Shown here in pieces: positions 25,829-36,950 of a DNA stretch of 64,000 bases (its first letter is position 1; each line of letters opens with the position of its first letter). Made by a program: the position numbers and the translations under genes. Origin of the DNA: Prunella strophiata (Eukaryota; Chordata; Aves; Passeriformes; Prunellidae); NCBI GenBank assembly GCA_036583965.1, contig JAZBQD010000013.1, positions 12,936,348 through 13,000,347 of the forward strand, written 5' to 3'. The notes beneath the pieces were generated by a model, which did not search any database, had not been told where the DNA came from, and was given only the letters and a program-made list of their open reading frames with translations.

Positions 25829-26266
25829 CTCCAAAATGCAGCTGACAGCATCCACCTCGTGCCTTGCAGCTGAGCTCTTCAGAGCTTCCTCAGGGATATG
25901 AAGCACCTATTCCTATTGAAATAGAAGACAGCTGATTTTCCAAGGGTCTCAGGGAATTTCAGTTATGAAAGAAACTCTACAGAAGATCAGCCCTTGAGCT
26001 ATTTTACATTCCAGGACTCCTCACTGGCAGTGGGAGAATTTGTATAATTTTGATGGACATGAAAATCACCAAAATATGCAGCTTTGGGGAAGCTGAATTT
26101 AGTCCAGTTTGCCAGACCTAGGAGGTTTCAGAAACACTGAAATCTGCCTCAGCTGCTCCCTGTATTCAAGAAGCTTAAGCATTCTGGTTTGGAGATTCTT
26201 AAAGGATTTTATTAGTGCATTTTCAAAGTGAAACTATTTCCATTTGTTTTGTTTTGACGTGTTATC

Positions 26267-26324
26267 TTTTCCAAAGTCATTTCAAATAGACCAACATTGT
26301 GGTCTATTGGAAGTGAAAGGAAAA
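26267..26324. other. Imperfect hairpin of 58 nt
   Basis: The left arm 26,277-26,293 (tcatttcaaatagacca) pairs with the right arm 26,300-26,316 (tggtctattggaagtga) at 15 of 17 positions around a 6-nt loop (acattg). After a small asymmetric bulge (aaag against aa) the outer segments ttttcc (26,267-26,272) and ggaaaa (26,319-26,324) pair perfectly. The size and shape resemble a microRNA precursor or a small palindromic transposon remnant. The sequence is not a microRNA I recognise. Confidence 0.7.
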
Positions 26325-26577
26325 TTGTAAGGAACAAAGAGCAAGAGCTGCATGCCTAGTTTAGCTGTTTTGACATTTTAAAGGCTGTTTTCTCTTTTTC
26401 TACCAAAGTGGTTTCCTGAAGGCCTTTTTTGGATACACCAATGAGAGAGAAATGCCTGGAGCAGAGAGGATGCTCTGAGCAGCAAGGTCTTTGCTTTTAC
26501 TGATGATTCTTGCAGGGATGGCTCTTTGCAGTAGCTCCTGAGTTGGGAACCAAATCTGAAATGCTGCTGTTAGCAGC

Positions 26578-26617
26578 AATTTATTACCTAATTTATTACC
26601 TAATCCATTTAGTACCT
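26578..26617. repeat. Short 12-bp tandem repeat
   Basis: Two perfect copies of aatttattacct followed by a diverged third copy ending tagtacct. Confidence 0.7.
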
Positions 26618-27282
26618 AAGTCCTGCAGTTGAGAGAGGGCTCTCTTTTCCTGCTTACGTGGGCTTGTGGCTTGTAAGTGAACATTTCTGTAGGAAAGAGG
26701 TGGCCACAGAGAGCTCTGCTTGCTGGGGTGGGATGGGGCAGACAGGGATCCTGTGTGGAGCCCAGCAGGAAGCTGGAGCTGATACCTGATCCCCAAATTC
26801 CCTAAGCTGAGCCAAGCTCCTCAATCACACTTACCCTGTCCGTGTGTCCTGCACATTAAAGGATCATATTTGAAAGGCTGACCCAGCTAACCAGGTCATC
26901 TTCTGTTCCACTTCTGGCTTCTCAGCTTTTCATGAGTAATGTTTTGCAGGCAGATGTTTGTCCTGTTCTTCAGAGCTGCAGTGAGATCTAGTACCTCATT
27001 TCATACAGAAAGATGAAAGGAAAAATATTTACTTAATGAAACAAATCTTGCTTAATTGCTGTGGTCAGTCTCTAGCCTGGGTTTTATGGGTTCCTGCAGC
27101 TGGCTTTAATCTCCTGATTTACTCTGGGAACAAAGGAGGAGAGGAGTGAACGTAAATCATGGCAGGAAGAAGCTGAAACTTTTCTGGCAGAACTCTTGAA
27201 GTTTTGAGACTTAATTGTAACGTGCAGTCCAGCAGTGAGCCACCACCAGGAGAGCTGCCCTGGGCTCCAGGAGTCACTAAAG

Positions 27283-27316
27283 GAATTTCTTACAACCTTG
27301 AATTTCTTACAACCTT
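27283..27316. repeat. Perfect 17-bp tandem duplication
   Basis: gaatttcttacaacctt occurs twice back to back with no mismatch, suggesting a recent slippage event. Confidence 0.85.
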
Positions 27317-28987
27317 TACAGCCAGGAAAGTCGAGGGCTTCTAAGAGAGAGTTAGCAAAGAGCAGGGAGAGCCACGAGGCTCCGGAGGAGGCTGACCAAA
27401 AGGGGTCAGCATTTGTTCAGCTGAAGCTCCAGGCTGACAGAGGCAGGAGCAGGAGCATCCTCTGGGCCAGCCCGGACAGGAGCCCAGCAAACCCCCTGGA
27501 TTGGGGTTTGGGAGCCTGGTTTGACAGCAGGTGTGAGCTGTGTGAGCCCCAGAGCAGTGCTGCCCTCAGCCAGGCTGCTCCATGCCCAGGGACACGAGGG
27601 AGCAGCCTGGCATTACCAGGGATGGCAGTAAGCCCTGGGAGCAAACAGCCACCAGGGAGCACAGGGCTGAGAGGCTGGGCAGCCATGCCCACGCTGTGAG
27701 CCTCAGGGCTGGTGGGAGCTGAGTGCTGGCTCAGCTGTTTAGAGCAGCCCTGCAGTGTGAGCTTTGGCTGGAGGGCAGGGTGAGCCCAGGTGAGGGGTAC
27801 CAGGTGCCTGCTGCTGCCGAGGGCATGGCCCTGTCCCCCTCCAGCCCCACTCCTGCACTCCCAGGCCCTGGCACTGCTGCTGCCCTGGTCCTGCAGCAGC
27901 ACCTGAGCCACAGCTCAGCCCTGCTCTGGGTGCTGCCAGCCCAGCGTGCCAGGCTCCTGCCCAGAGCCCCAGAGCCTTCCTCTGCAGCTCCTCATCCCCA
28001 GCACTGCTCACCCAGGCCAGAGCAGCTCCCCTGGATCCCTGGGAGTTCCTCTGGAATCACAGGGGTGATGCTCTCTAGCTTTAGCACAGTCAGCAGAATC
28101 CTGCTGGGAGCACTCAGCACTGTGTCCTCTCTGTAGCCCTGCTGCAGGTAGCACAGCCCCTCCATGGCATAGCACTTCTGCAAGATTAAAATGTAAATTT
28201 AAATAGGAAGCTATAATTTGAGCTCCTTAAATCATAAGTCACATCTCCAGCTCTGACTATTGCTGATTCAATTGCCTTTTGGTTGCTGTCTTTAATAGCT
28301 GTACAGTATTATATCTAAATACTGCTGACATTTCTTGTAATTTGAGGATAGTGAAATGGAAGAATTAGATTTTCATCTGCAATTGATCAGAATGCATTAA
28401 TTAGAAGCATCATTTCTGGGTTTGACATGTTAGGAAGGTGAGGTGCTAAATGGAAATCTTTGTATTAACTGAAAGCTTCAAGTTGAAAGTGAAATATTTG
28501 CTTGGAAATTGCACATTTGCTGTGTGATTGTGTGAGTAAATAAATGCTTTTACTTGGTCTCGACACAAATTAAGTAATGATTCCTAGGTAAGCTGCTGGA
28601 GACTCTGTAATATCTTTGAGATGCTGCTTGCTCTGCTTGCCAGCAGAATCTTTTAATTCTCCATTTGAGAGATTTAAAGAGAGACATTTATTTTGAGACA
28701 AAGCTGAGGCAGAGATTTCCTGTGCTCTGAGTTAATAACCTCAGAAGTTCAGGCAAGAAAATCTCCCAGTGTTCTGGGTGCCATGTGTTCAGAGAGCTTG
28801 GAGCCCCTTCAGAGGGAGGGAGTCCTTTCCCCAGACAGGGCTGGAGCTGAGCTCTGCTGTTCCCAGGGATGGGCTGTGCTCCATCTTCCCCTTCAGGCTT
28901 GGCTTTTGTCACGAGATCAAAAGCTGGGCTTAACTTGCAGCTCACAGACCATCACCCTCAAATAAACGAGCTGCTGCCCTTAGCTTT

Positions 28988-29051
28988 TGTGCATTTTTGG
29001 TTTTCTGCATTTTTGGTTTTGTGCATTTTTGGTTTCGTGCACTTTCAGTTT
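28988..29051. repeat. 16-bp tandem repeat, four copies
   Basis: Units tgtgcatttttggttt, tctgcatttttggttt, tgtgcatttttggttt and a diverged fourth copy follow each other at exact 16-bp spacing. T-rich on +. Confidence 0.85.
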
Positions 29052-31338
29052 TAGATTTAGTGACTGCTCCCAGGAGGTTGTTTAGAATAACTCTGGAGGG
29101 GAAGATTTTGGCTCCACTTTGGGTGGAAGTCCAAGCTGACAAGTTATGGCTGGTGGATGCTTGCAGGCCATGGAGCTGTGCAGAAAAGCCTCAGTGTGGG
29201 GACAGCCAGCTACCTGTGGATAAGCAGAAATGGCAAAGAACTTCCCAGCTGCAGTGGGGAACCCCACACTGAGGAAACCTGGAGTACCTCAGCTGTTTGT
29301 CCTCTCATTTATTGTCACCCTGCCACCACTTAAGTAAACACAGTAAATTCATAAATTTATAAATACTGTGAGGTTAGGTGGGTAAGTACAGGAGACTGTC
29401 AAGTCATTTGGCTTCCAGGTCCTCGGTCTTGGGGTTTATTGAGGTAGTATAACTTACAGATTTTTATGTACAAAGTTGGCACTATTGATTTAAAAAAATG
29501 AATATTTAATCACAAGCATCCAACAAGGCCAACAAATCTTTGGTAAGTAATTAAATAGACTTTTCCTTGCTAGCACTCAAACACCAAGTAAATAGAAATT
29601 GGAGTGAAAACATTTGTAGCATATGTACAGATTGCATTTGGAAATGTGTGGGGCTCAGTTCTGTCTGACTTAATTCTGATTCATCCATTGACCTTGTTAT
29701 GTAAAACTCAATGCCCTTTTTAGAGGGAGAGTTGCAAATTGTGCTTCTGCATATTTATTTCGGAAGTTCAATCTTCTGGGTGTTCATACCCTCATTCCAG
29801 TCCTAAGTGCAATCACAACATTGATTTTTCTCACTAAACATAACCTACTTTACCCTGGGATGGAATTTTTTTCTAATGGGCTTTATATAATGGCATATGT
29901 GAAAACCACTCAACTTAATGCCCCATCCTGTAGTTAATTAACAAAAAGGCATTGCAGCCATGGTCTGCTCCTCTGGCAGTGTGTCTGACACTAACCTTGG
30001 CCATCCCCAATGTCCATCCTAATTAACAGGAGCCCAGGTATTGACTGTGTCCAGCTCCATGGTGGAAAGAGCAATGTGCAGCTGCTGACAGAGCTGTAAT
30101 TCTGTTGAAAATCCAAGCACAGGAGCCTCATTTTGAGTGGTGTTTTGTCACTTCAGAGCCTGTCTCAAGGAGCAGCTGAACAAAGTATAAACGATGAGGT
30201 TTTACTTCTCTCCAGTTGCTAAACTAAAATACATTCAAAGATCTCCTAAAATACAGATTGCCATAGAAATACTGATGGATTTACACAGCTTCAAGATTGG
30301 CAGGAGTGTTTTATAAATAGTGAAACATTTATTTATTGTTCATTTATTTGAACTGTAATACACTGGAAAACCTGATGGGACTTAAGGCTTTAATGAACCT
30401 TCAGGAATGAATTTGATTCTTCCTTTGCCTTTCTGGTTTTGCTTCTGAGTAATTCAGCTGAAGGCAGGAGAGATTCATCAGGCTACTTTTACATGAGCAA
30501 GACAGGATTCTCTAAAGCTCCATGGTGTTTCATGTTACAAATGAGAGAATTAATCTTTTATGCTTTTATACTGGGGAGAAAAAAACATCAACTTTTCTTT
30601 TTCAATACCTTAAATTAATTGTGTTTTGTTGAAAAACTGCAAGAAGACAGGTACTCTCAGTCATTCCTAATGACAGCTGTTGAGTGTTTTATTGGCTGAA
30701 GATGCAGAAGGACCAGTTTTTTAAAGAAACTTAGGTGCCAAGTCCTCATAAATGCCAAGAAGATACCAGTGTCTTGCTAGATGATGATTTCTGCTCAGTA
30801 ACTAACATTTTGTGTTGCATAAATATTTTAGGAAACTGTGGTTTTCAGTTTAGCCTCTGTGCTGTGGTGACCTGTGATGTTAGCTGGAGTCAGGCAGCCC
30901 CTTCCCTTCTTCCTCTGAGGATGAGGCCACTCTGCTCACAGGGCTGGGGGCTCCTCAGTGGCCTCCTCCTCCCCAAATACTCATCATCCTTCTGTCCCTC
31001 ACTGTCTTCAGAGGAGAAGAGCTGCATGACTCTTCATCTCCCCATTCCTGGAGCTTTGTGCTGGGGCTCAGCAGCAGCAGTTCAGCACTCTGCACCCAAA
31101 CAACACCTTTGCTGAGAATTCTTTGTACAAATGCTCTTTAATTAGCAAGTGTTCTGTAATTACCCTTCCACATAGCTATTGTTGATGTTATTAGCATCAC
31201 TGGATAAATACAGTTAACTTTTCCACAGGGCATATCAGCTGAGAGTGGCAGAAATCTGCATCCTGTAAGAACATCTCTGGGTTACAAAGTCTTGTCTTAA
31301 CCAACAGCTGTATTCTCTCCTGGCTGGGATTTCAAACA

Positions 31339-31391
31339 GAAATTTCCTTGGGAAAAGGAAATTTCCTCTTTCCTGTAGGAAAGAGGAAATT
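31339..31391. repeat. Two overlapping perfect inverted repeats
   Basis: The first palindrome has 11-bp arms, gaaatttcctt at 31,339-31,349 and aaggaaatttc at 31,355-31,365, with a 5-bp spacer. The second has 15-bp arms, aatttcctctttcct at 31,360-31,374 and aggaaagaggaaatt at 31,377-31,391, with only gt between them. They share 31,360-31,365, so the strand can fold in two mutually exclusive ways. The 2-bp spacer makes the second an almost perfect palindrome able to extrude a cruciform. Confidence 0.9.
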
Positions 31392-31755
31392 GTCAAGCAG
31401 AGGAGCAACAGCCTGCCCACTGATACCTAGAATAATATCATCTGGAATAAAAAAAGGGAATTTAAAAAGCCTTCAGTGGAGTATTCCTCTCTGAAGTGAT
31501 GAGGCACAGTTTTGTCTTGATACAGACAAACATGCCAGAGTCCTCTGTGTTGGGACAAGCTTCTCTTTGGGAGAAAAATATTGCCTGAATAGTGAAAAGA
31601 ACCTTGAGTGCAGGTTTTCCTACAGGTTCACTTTGACTCCTAACTCCAGCAGAGCCTATAAAGGCCCTGTCCAAAAAATGTGATGTTGCCACAGGTCCTG
31701 CATTCATGATCAGTCTCCTATTTGCTGCAGGATTAGAAGTACATCTGCTGCTTAC

Positions 31756-31882
31756 CTTCAAACCGATCTGCTGAGATTCCCGTGCCTGAGCTGCATTCAG
31801 AGGTCCCTGAATGAGGCTGGTAAACCTCTCCCAATTGCTGTTTCCAACAGGGCAAAGGTGAAGAAGGGTGTGAACATTCTCT
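31756..31882 (-). other. Candidate exon, unidentified (minus strand)
   Basis: Read on -, this 127-bp segment is preceded by an acceptor-like end (gtccttgcag) and followed directly by a strong donor (ttgaag then gtaagc at 31,755-31,750). One frame is open throughout and beyond it on both sides (31,462-31,947). It encodes a peptide of ordinary protein composition that includes NWERFTSLIQGPLNAAQARE. The patch has several CpGs in CpG-poor surroundings, which fits coding or otherwise constrained DNA. I do not recognise the protein. The length is not a multiple of three, so skipping would shift frame. It overlaps a plus-strand exon candidate and at most one is likely real; both may be chance. Confidence 0.25.
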
Positions 31883-31997
31883 CTGCAAGGACGAGTGACC
31901 CCCGGCAGTGGGACGTGAAGCAGGAGGTGGGCAATGGTGGGAAGCACTCCACCACCACAGTGATTTGTCAGAGGATAGCTCCAAGTTCAAGGAACAG
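31851..31997 (+). other. Candidate exon, unidentified (plus strand)
   Basis: A pyrimidine-rich acceptor (cccaattgctgtttccaacag) ends at 31,850 and a consensus-like donor (aacag then gtatga) starts at 31,998. The 147 bp between is open in one frame (one base, 48 codons, two bases), so it would be a symmetric phase exon that can be included or skipped without a frame change. The peptide includes SARTSDPRQWDVKQEVGNGG and matches no family I know. It overlaps the minus-strand candidate by 32 bp. Splice-like pairs of this quality also occur by chance in introns. Confidence 0.2.
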
Positions 31998-32984
31998 GTA
32001 TGAAACCTCATCTTCTCAGCACATTAAACTCATTTGTGTCCAGGTACCATTCAGGGCTTGAAGGACTTAAGGCTCATATCAGCACTGCTCACAGCTATTA
32101 AACCTGTAGCCTGGAAATCTGGAGACACTCACAGTAACTCTGGTACCATCTGCTGATCTACAATGGGCAATAAAATTCATCAGTTCAAAGGAAAAAATTA
32201 ATGGAATAGACCTACACTGGGGCTGGGGGGTGGTGTCATTTTGGCAGCAGTGTGAATATTCTTAATTCAAAGGGTTTTACTGAACCTTTAACTTTTCTGG
32301 CTTGATAGTTTTGACCTTGTTTCTCTGAGTGTAGCACAGCCTCTGGGGCTGGTTCATCGAGCAAGCAGTGAGTTCTTCCCCAGCCACTGTCCAGGGTCAT
32401 TCAGACCTCCCAGTGGGTGATACAGAAGAATCCTCTGTAGCAAACACTTGATTCTTCCAGAACTGGAGGTTCCTTTGTCCTTCTGGGTGACTGCCTGGGG
32501 CAGAGCCCTGTGGGGAGCACTGGGATGAGCTGGGCTGCCACTGCCTGTCTCCCCTGTTGGCAGGGACTTGGTCTGGCTGTTCCACAGCACAGAGGCAGGG
32601 CTTCCTCCATCAGCAGGGTTGTCTTCCATGGCACACAGTAAAGTTGTTTATTTTCAGTGGAAATCCTCTTGCTCTTCCCAGCTGTCATAGTGAATTCTCA
32701 CAACCCTGCTGTACATCAGTGCAAGCAGAGAATTTCCCAGTGCACAGATCCAAAGAGCACTGCCCCAGCTCTGTGATTGTTGTTAGCCACAAACCTGGGC
32801 TCCTGGAGGAGCATCCTGGAATCCTTGCTGGGTGCTGGGCTGGTCATTGCTTTGTACCACACCCTCAGGCACAGGGAACCTGAGCAGATTGTAACTTCTG
32901 TGTTCTGTGCCCAAATATTGGACATGTGTAAGGTGCAGAAATTCCTCTTGCCATGAGCAGCTCCTGATGAGCTGATTGTCTGAG
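31998..32984. other. Unique non-coding stretch, no gene seen
   Basis: Only short open frames with no motif, the longest 108 codons. No repeat recognised. Confidence 0.5.
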
Positions 32985-33145
32985 TCGGAGCATTTCCTCT
33001 TGGTGGTTGATCTCTCCCTGTCTTTATCTCAACCCTGAGTCGTTCATTCTATTTTTTTCTCCCTGTCCAGCTGAGGAGGGGAGAGATGGAGCTGCTTTAG
33101 TGGGCACCTGGCATCCAACCAGGGTCAGCCTACCTCAGGACTGGT
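32985..33145 (+). mobile_element. LTR 3'-end fragment of an avian endogenous retrovirus
   Basis: The segment runs through gatctctccctgtctttatc, a caaccctgagtcgttcattc stretch, ttttctccctgtccagctga, gaggggagagatggagctgc and gtgggcacctggcatccaac, then cagggtcag. I recall this order of blocks at the right end of a widespread bird ERV LTR family, where the last block reads close to 'gccagggtcaacccacca'. No internal retroviral frame adjoins it. The borders are approximate, and the left part has decayed. Confidence 0.55.
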
Positions 33146-33299
33146 AAAGGGAAAGAAAAATGCATCATTTGAGGCTGCCAGGAGTAAAAACTAAACCAGT
33201 TTGAAAGGGAGGACAGAGCTTTAGAGCAGCATGTAGCTGTGAGCAGATTTGCAACTGCAGAACTATAATAGTCAGGTTATCAAACCCCAAATTAAATCT

Positions 33300-33392
33300 C
33301 CTCAATCCAATTTGCATGAAGTCTAATTAACCCATAAAAATATTTTTGGCACTAATTATGCAAATAAAACTCAATGTTTTAATTAATGCCTC
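33300..33392. promoter_or_regulatory. Candidate enhancer with POU octamers and TAATTA sites
   Basis: Two exact octamer motifs lie in opposite orientation: ATTTGCAT at 33,310-33,317 and ATGCAAAT at 33,358-33,365. TAATTA homeodomain cores lie at 33,324-33,329 and 33,353-33,358, the second overlapping the octamer, and TTAATTAA at 33,379-33,386. The octamer is the classical POU-factor site and TAATTA the common homeodomain core. The density and the repeat-free AT-rich context suggest a developmental enhancer or conserved element. Conservation and activity are untested. Confidence 0.35.
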
Positions 33393-36117
33393 TCTCATTT
33401 GGGCATGTAAATAGTTGCTGTCTTCTGAAAGCAAGATGAGCCTTGGTTTGAGTGAAATGTTTGTGTATAGGGAAGAGCTGGGCAGGGAAACCTGAGGGGA
33501 AGCACACGGTGTCGTGGGCATTGCTGAGTCTCTGAGTGTCACTTGGAGCCCTCTGCACAGAGCACAGCTACTCCATTGAGCTGATTTCCTTTGGTGGAGG
33601 ACTGTGAGTCCCTAATGGGAATTCTCTGTGCTGCCAGCAGCTCCTGCAGGCTGGCTCAGCAGGGTGGGTCACGCAGGGGATGTGCAGTTCTGTACATCCT
33701 GAGGTCAGTGTGGGTGTGAGGAGCAGTGCTGCAGTTCCAGCACTGCCTCATCCTCCCTGCAGCAAACTCAGCCAGCTCACAAATGTGTTGGTTAATTGAT
33801 GTAGTAGGAGTTTTCCACTGTGTTTGCTCAGAAATCTCCCTGCTGCACCATGGAGAGCCATTGCACTCTTTATACCCCAAGGGACAAGTGCCCAGACTCA
33901 ATAAAAATACTGATTTTTGTTTCCAGCTTTTCCTTTCTTGCACATTTCTCTGTCTTTAGTGTGTGGATATAATTACACTGGAAGCACTTTGAAAAAGGCA
34001 GTTTGAGTCTGAATGCAACAGCAGCTAATACACCTTTCACATTATATAAATAATAGAACACAAGAGATATTTTAGATACATCACATCAGTAATTGTTTAC
34101 CATTACCTTTTGAGAATTTAAGTGGGTCATGCTTCTTTACTTTTTTAAGAAATACTTTGTGGTGCTCAAGCCAGAAGCCAGAGTTAACTTAAAATTATTC
34201 AAAAAGGCTTTGCAACTATGGCAAGTAACTGCAAACAGCTTGAAATCAGCAATGTTTGTGTGCCTCATAATGCAGTTTCTGCTGAGATTCAAGTTGCTAT
34301 TGATGAGGATAACAACAGTGTTGATTAGTGAAAACAAGGCTTCGACAACTGCTTGGTTCTTGTTTTCCTTTGTTGCTTCTGCTTCTGGAGGTTTGATGTG
34401 TGTGCTTGGGGTAGACAAAGAAAGGGATATTTTTGGTTACTACTGGAACCAGTTCCATCTCTCACTATTGCCTTGTTTGGTCCCAGCCTGAGGCTCGTGT
34501 GCTTTCTGAGGTGCCACACTCCCCTGAGAGCAGCCCCAGTGCAAGGCTCCTGCCTTTTGGGTAGCTTATTCTGGACTGCCACACAGGGCAGGAGAGCTGC
34601 TCCAAGGCATGGCAAGGGGTATTGGTGGTGTTTGTTTTTTAAATCTCAAACTTCAGTGTAGCATTCCTCTGGCTGCCAGCTGTGGGGATGAGGAGGGCAG
34701 GTGAGGGGCAAGGAGGGCATGGGGAATTTCTTAGGCTGGCTTCTGTGCCAGAGCCAAAGCACCAGAGCATCCTGCAGCTGAGTCTGACCTAGGCCTAACT
34801 CCTCTTGCTGCTGCAAAGCTGGGGTGTCCTGGAACAAGCTGCCCTTAGGCTGGCATTTGTGCCCCTGGACGTGGCACTTGGATTGTGGGGGCTGGAGTCA
34901 CTGAGCACTGCGGATTTCTGTCAGCCAGGCAGAGGGAACAGAGTGTGGGAGAGCAGAGAGATTTAGAAACACTGACAGAATGGAAAACTGCTGTGATGGA
35001 GCACTTTATCCTCTTGGCCTTGAACCTTTGGAGAGGCCTGTGGGCTTATGGCTCTGCAGCCATCTGTCTGATAAAGAGGCAGGCTGGGGAGGAGTGCTTC
35101 CAGATGTTGGGGGATGTTTCAGGCCGTGTCACAGACACTTACTCCCCCTCTTGTGCCACACGTGCACGTTCTGTTGGGCTGGGCTGTTGTGGCTGGTTTG
35201 GAGCCCTGTCTCTGGGTGTCTCTGCATGCCCATGGAAACTGTAATGATGTGATGCACAGGCTGTGTTTGGTGTCATTAGCACGTGGAGGAAAGCAACAAA
35301 GCCGCTGCAATTCTGTGCAGATCCCTGCTCTGCCTGCTAGCACCATATGCTGCCAAGGGATGTCAGTGAAATCAATTCCCTTGTGATTGAAAAACAAAAG
35401 TAAAGTGTGTATGTACAACATGAGTCAGGCTTGAAAAAGTGTGAGCCATGTGGAGTGTGTCTGCCTGCACCAGAACCCAGCCAGGCTGTCCCCAGGATAT
35501 GAACAGACAGGAGGAGTCACACATTATGAGCAGGGAAGATGTTATTAATTATTTCAGAATCTGGGTCACCCTGCCCTGGCAGTTTTGGGTCAGAGTGGTT
35601 TGCAGAGCTCAGCAGAGTGGCAGTGGTGCCTGCTGACCTCAAAACCTTGCAGCCTGAGCAGAGGGCACGATTCTCACAAGGATTCAGAGATTTAGTGCTT
35701 GTGGGTCAGGATTTTGTCATGCCAGTTGTTTATCCTTTTGACTGATAACTGAGGCAGGAGCAGAGCTGAGATGGCACATGCCACTGCTGTAGGTGCTTGG
35801 GAACTTGTACATGTCTGCAGGTCACAGCTGTGTCTGCAGGGACTGAGCTGTACAAACTGCAGAGATGCTTTGGGAGGAAGGCACCAGCAATGGCTGTCTT
35901 ACACCATTAAACCCTGAAACAGGAACAATTTCCATTCATTTACAAGAAATTCACATATAGAGCAGGCATTATATATAGATATATGAACAAAAGGAGAGCT
36001 CAGGAGAATCTCCATTCTTCACTGGATGTGGGGGGAAACACCATGACAAAGGATGAGGAAGATACTGAGGTGCTAAATGCCCTCAGCTGAGCAGAATGAA
36101 GCCTCCAGAATTCAGGG
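33393..36117. other. Unique non-coding stretch, no gene seen
   Basis: Contains several short open frames (up to 120 codons at 34,129-34,491 on +) with no recognisable domains, and no repeats that I can name. Reads as intron or intergenic DNA. Confidence 0.5.
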
Positions 36118-36438
36118 GAAAACTGGAAGAAGAGCCTGGAGGTGTTGGTTGGCAGTTGGCTGAACATGAGCCAGTTGTGTGCTCAGGTAGGGCAAGAGGA
36201 GATGCCTCAAATTGCCCCATGGGAGGTTTAGATTGGATATAAGGAAAAATTCACCACTGGAAGGGCTGTCAAGCACTGGAACAGGCTGCCCAGGGAAGGT
36301 GTCCCTGGAGTGTTTGAAGAACAAGGAGATCTGGTGCTTGGGGATGTGCTTTGATAAAGGAGTTGGCAGTGCTGGGAGGATGGTTGGACTCAACAACCTT
36401 AATTAAAGTCTTCCAAGCAAAACAAGTCTGTGATTCTG
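36118..36438 (+). mobile_element. CR1 LINE 3' part with internal deletion
   Basis: The left 80 bp (36,118-36,197) still reads as the end of the CR1 reverse-transcriptase frame, giving SLEVLVGSWLNMSQLCAQV, close to the CR1 pattern I recall in this region. It then jumps to the CR1 3' region: gcctcaaattgcc, ggaggtttagattggatata, gcactggaacaggctgccca, ggttggactcaacaacctta and a terminal tgattctgg octamer remnant. In intact CR1 several hundred bases separate these two parts, so the copy carries an internal deletion at about 36,195-36,205. It is also 5' truncated and inactive. Confidence 0.8.
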
Positions 36439-36950
36439 GCCCCTGGTTTGGAGCATTGTGCACATCTCAGAGCAGCCTTTTAGGCTGCTGGCATGACTGG
36501 AGCAGCCCTGGGAGCTTCCAGAGTGAGTCATTCTTGTGCTGAGCATCTGTGTGCTTCCAGTGCCACTGGGAATGTGTGTGTGGCTGTCCAGAGCTGCAGC
36601 TGAGCCTTCACCTGCTGCTCCAGCCATCCCTCCCCTCCTGCTCTCTCTGCTCATCTCATCTCCCAGATAACCTCTCTGCCTGCTGTCCTTGCACTGGGGG
36701 TTTCTCTCTGTTAGGATGCTGCTCCAGCTCACATCAGGCACAGATGTCTGCAGTGTGCAGGGGAGGTGCCAGGACAGGCTGGGCATCTGCTCACACCCAT
36801 GGGCATCAGCCAGCTGTGCCTGGAACAAGAGCTTCTTCAGGGCACACAGGCTGGGGGTAGGAGGTGCCTTCCCAAAGGAGCCTTTCATCTGGCTGCTCTT
36901 CTGCTGCTCTGAGTGTCAGCAGGGCCCAGCAAAGCCCTGAGCTGGGGGCA
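36439..36950. other. Unique spacer between CR1 and 7-bp array
   Basis: No recognised gene or repeat. Open frames on both strands here are partly extensions of array frames or random. Confidence 0.5.

Larger units (their letters stand above)
23351..31338. other. Unique non-coding stretch, no gene seen
   Basis: No recognised gene. Around 27,230-28,140 the DNA is GC-richer and has open frames of 154 (+) and 164 (-) codons on opposite strands, but neither has a recognisable domain and CpGs are sparse. 28,180-28,560 and 29,330-29,960 are AT-rich, repeat-free and look like slowly evolving non-coding DNA, which I could not test. Several small duplications and one long imperfect hairpin are listed separately. 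Confidence 0.5.

Noticed and set aside
27235..27911. Overlapping 154-codon (+) and 164-codon (-) frames in GC-richer DNA
   Set aside because: Both strands open together, as expected from GC-rich composition; no domain, few CpGs, no CpG island.
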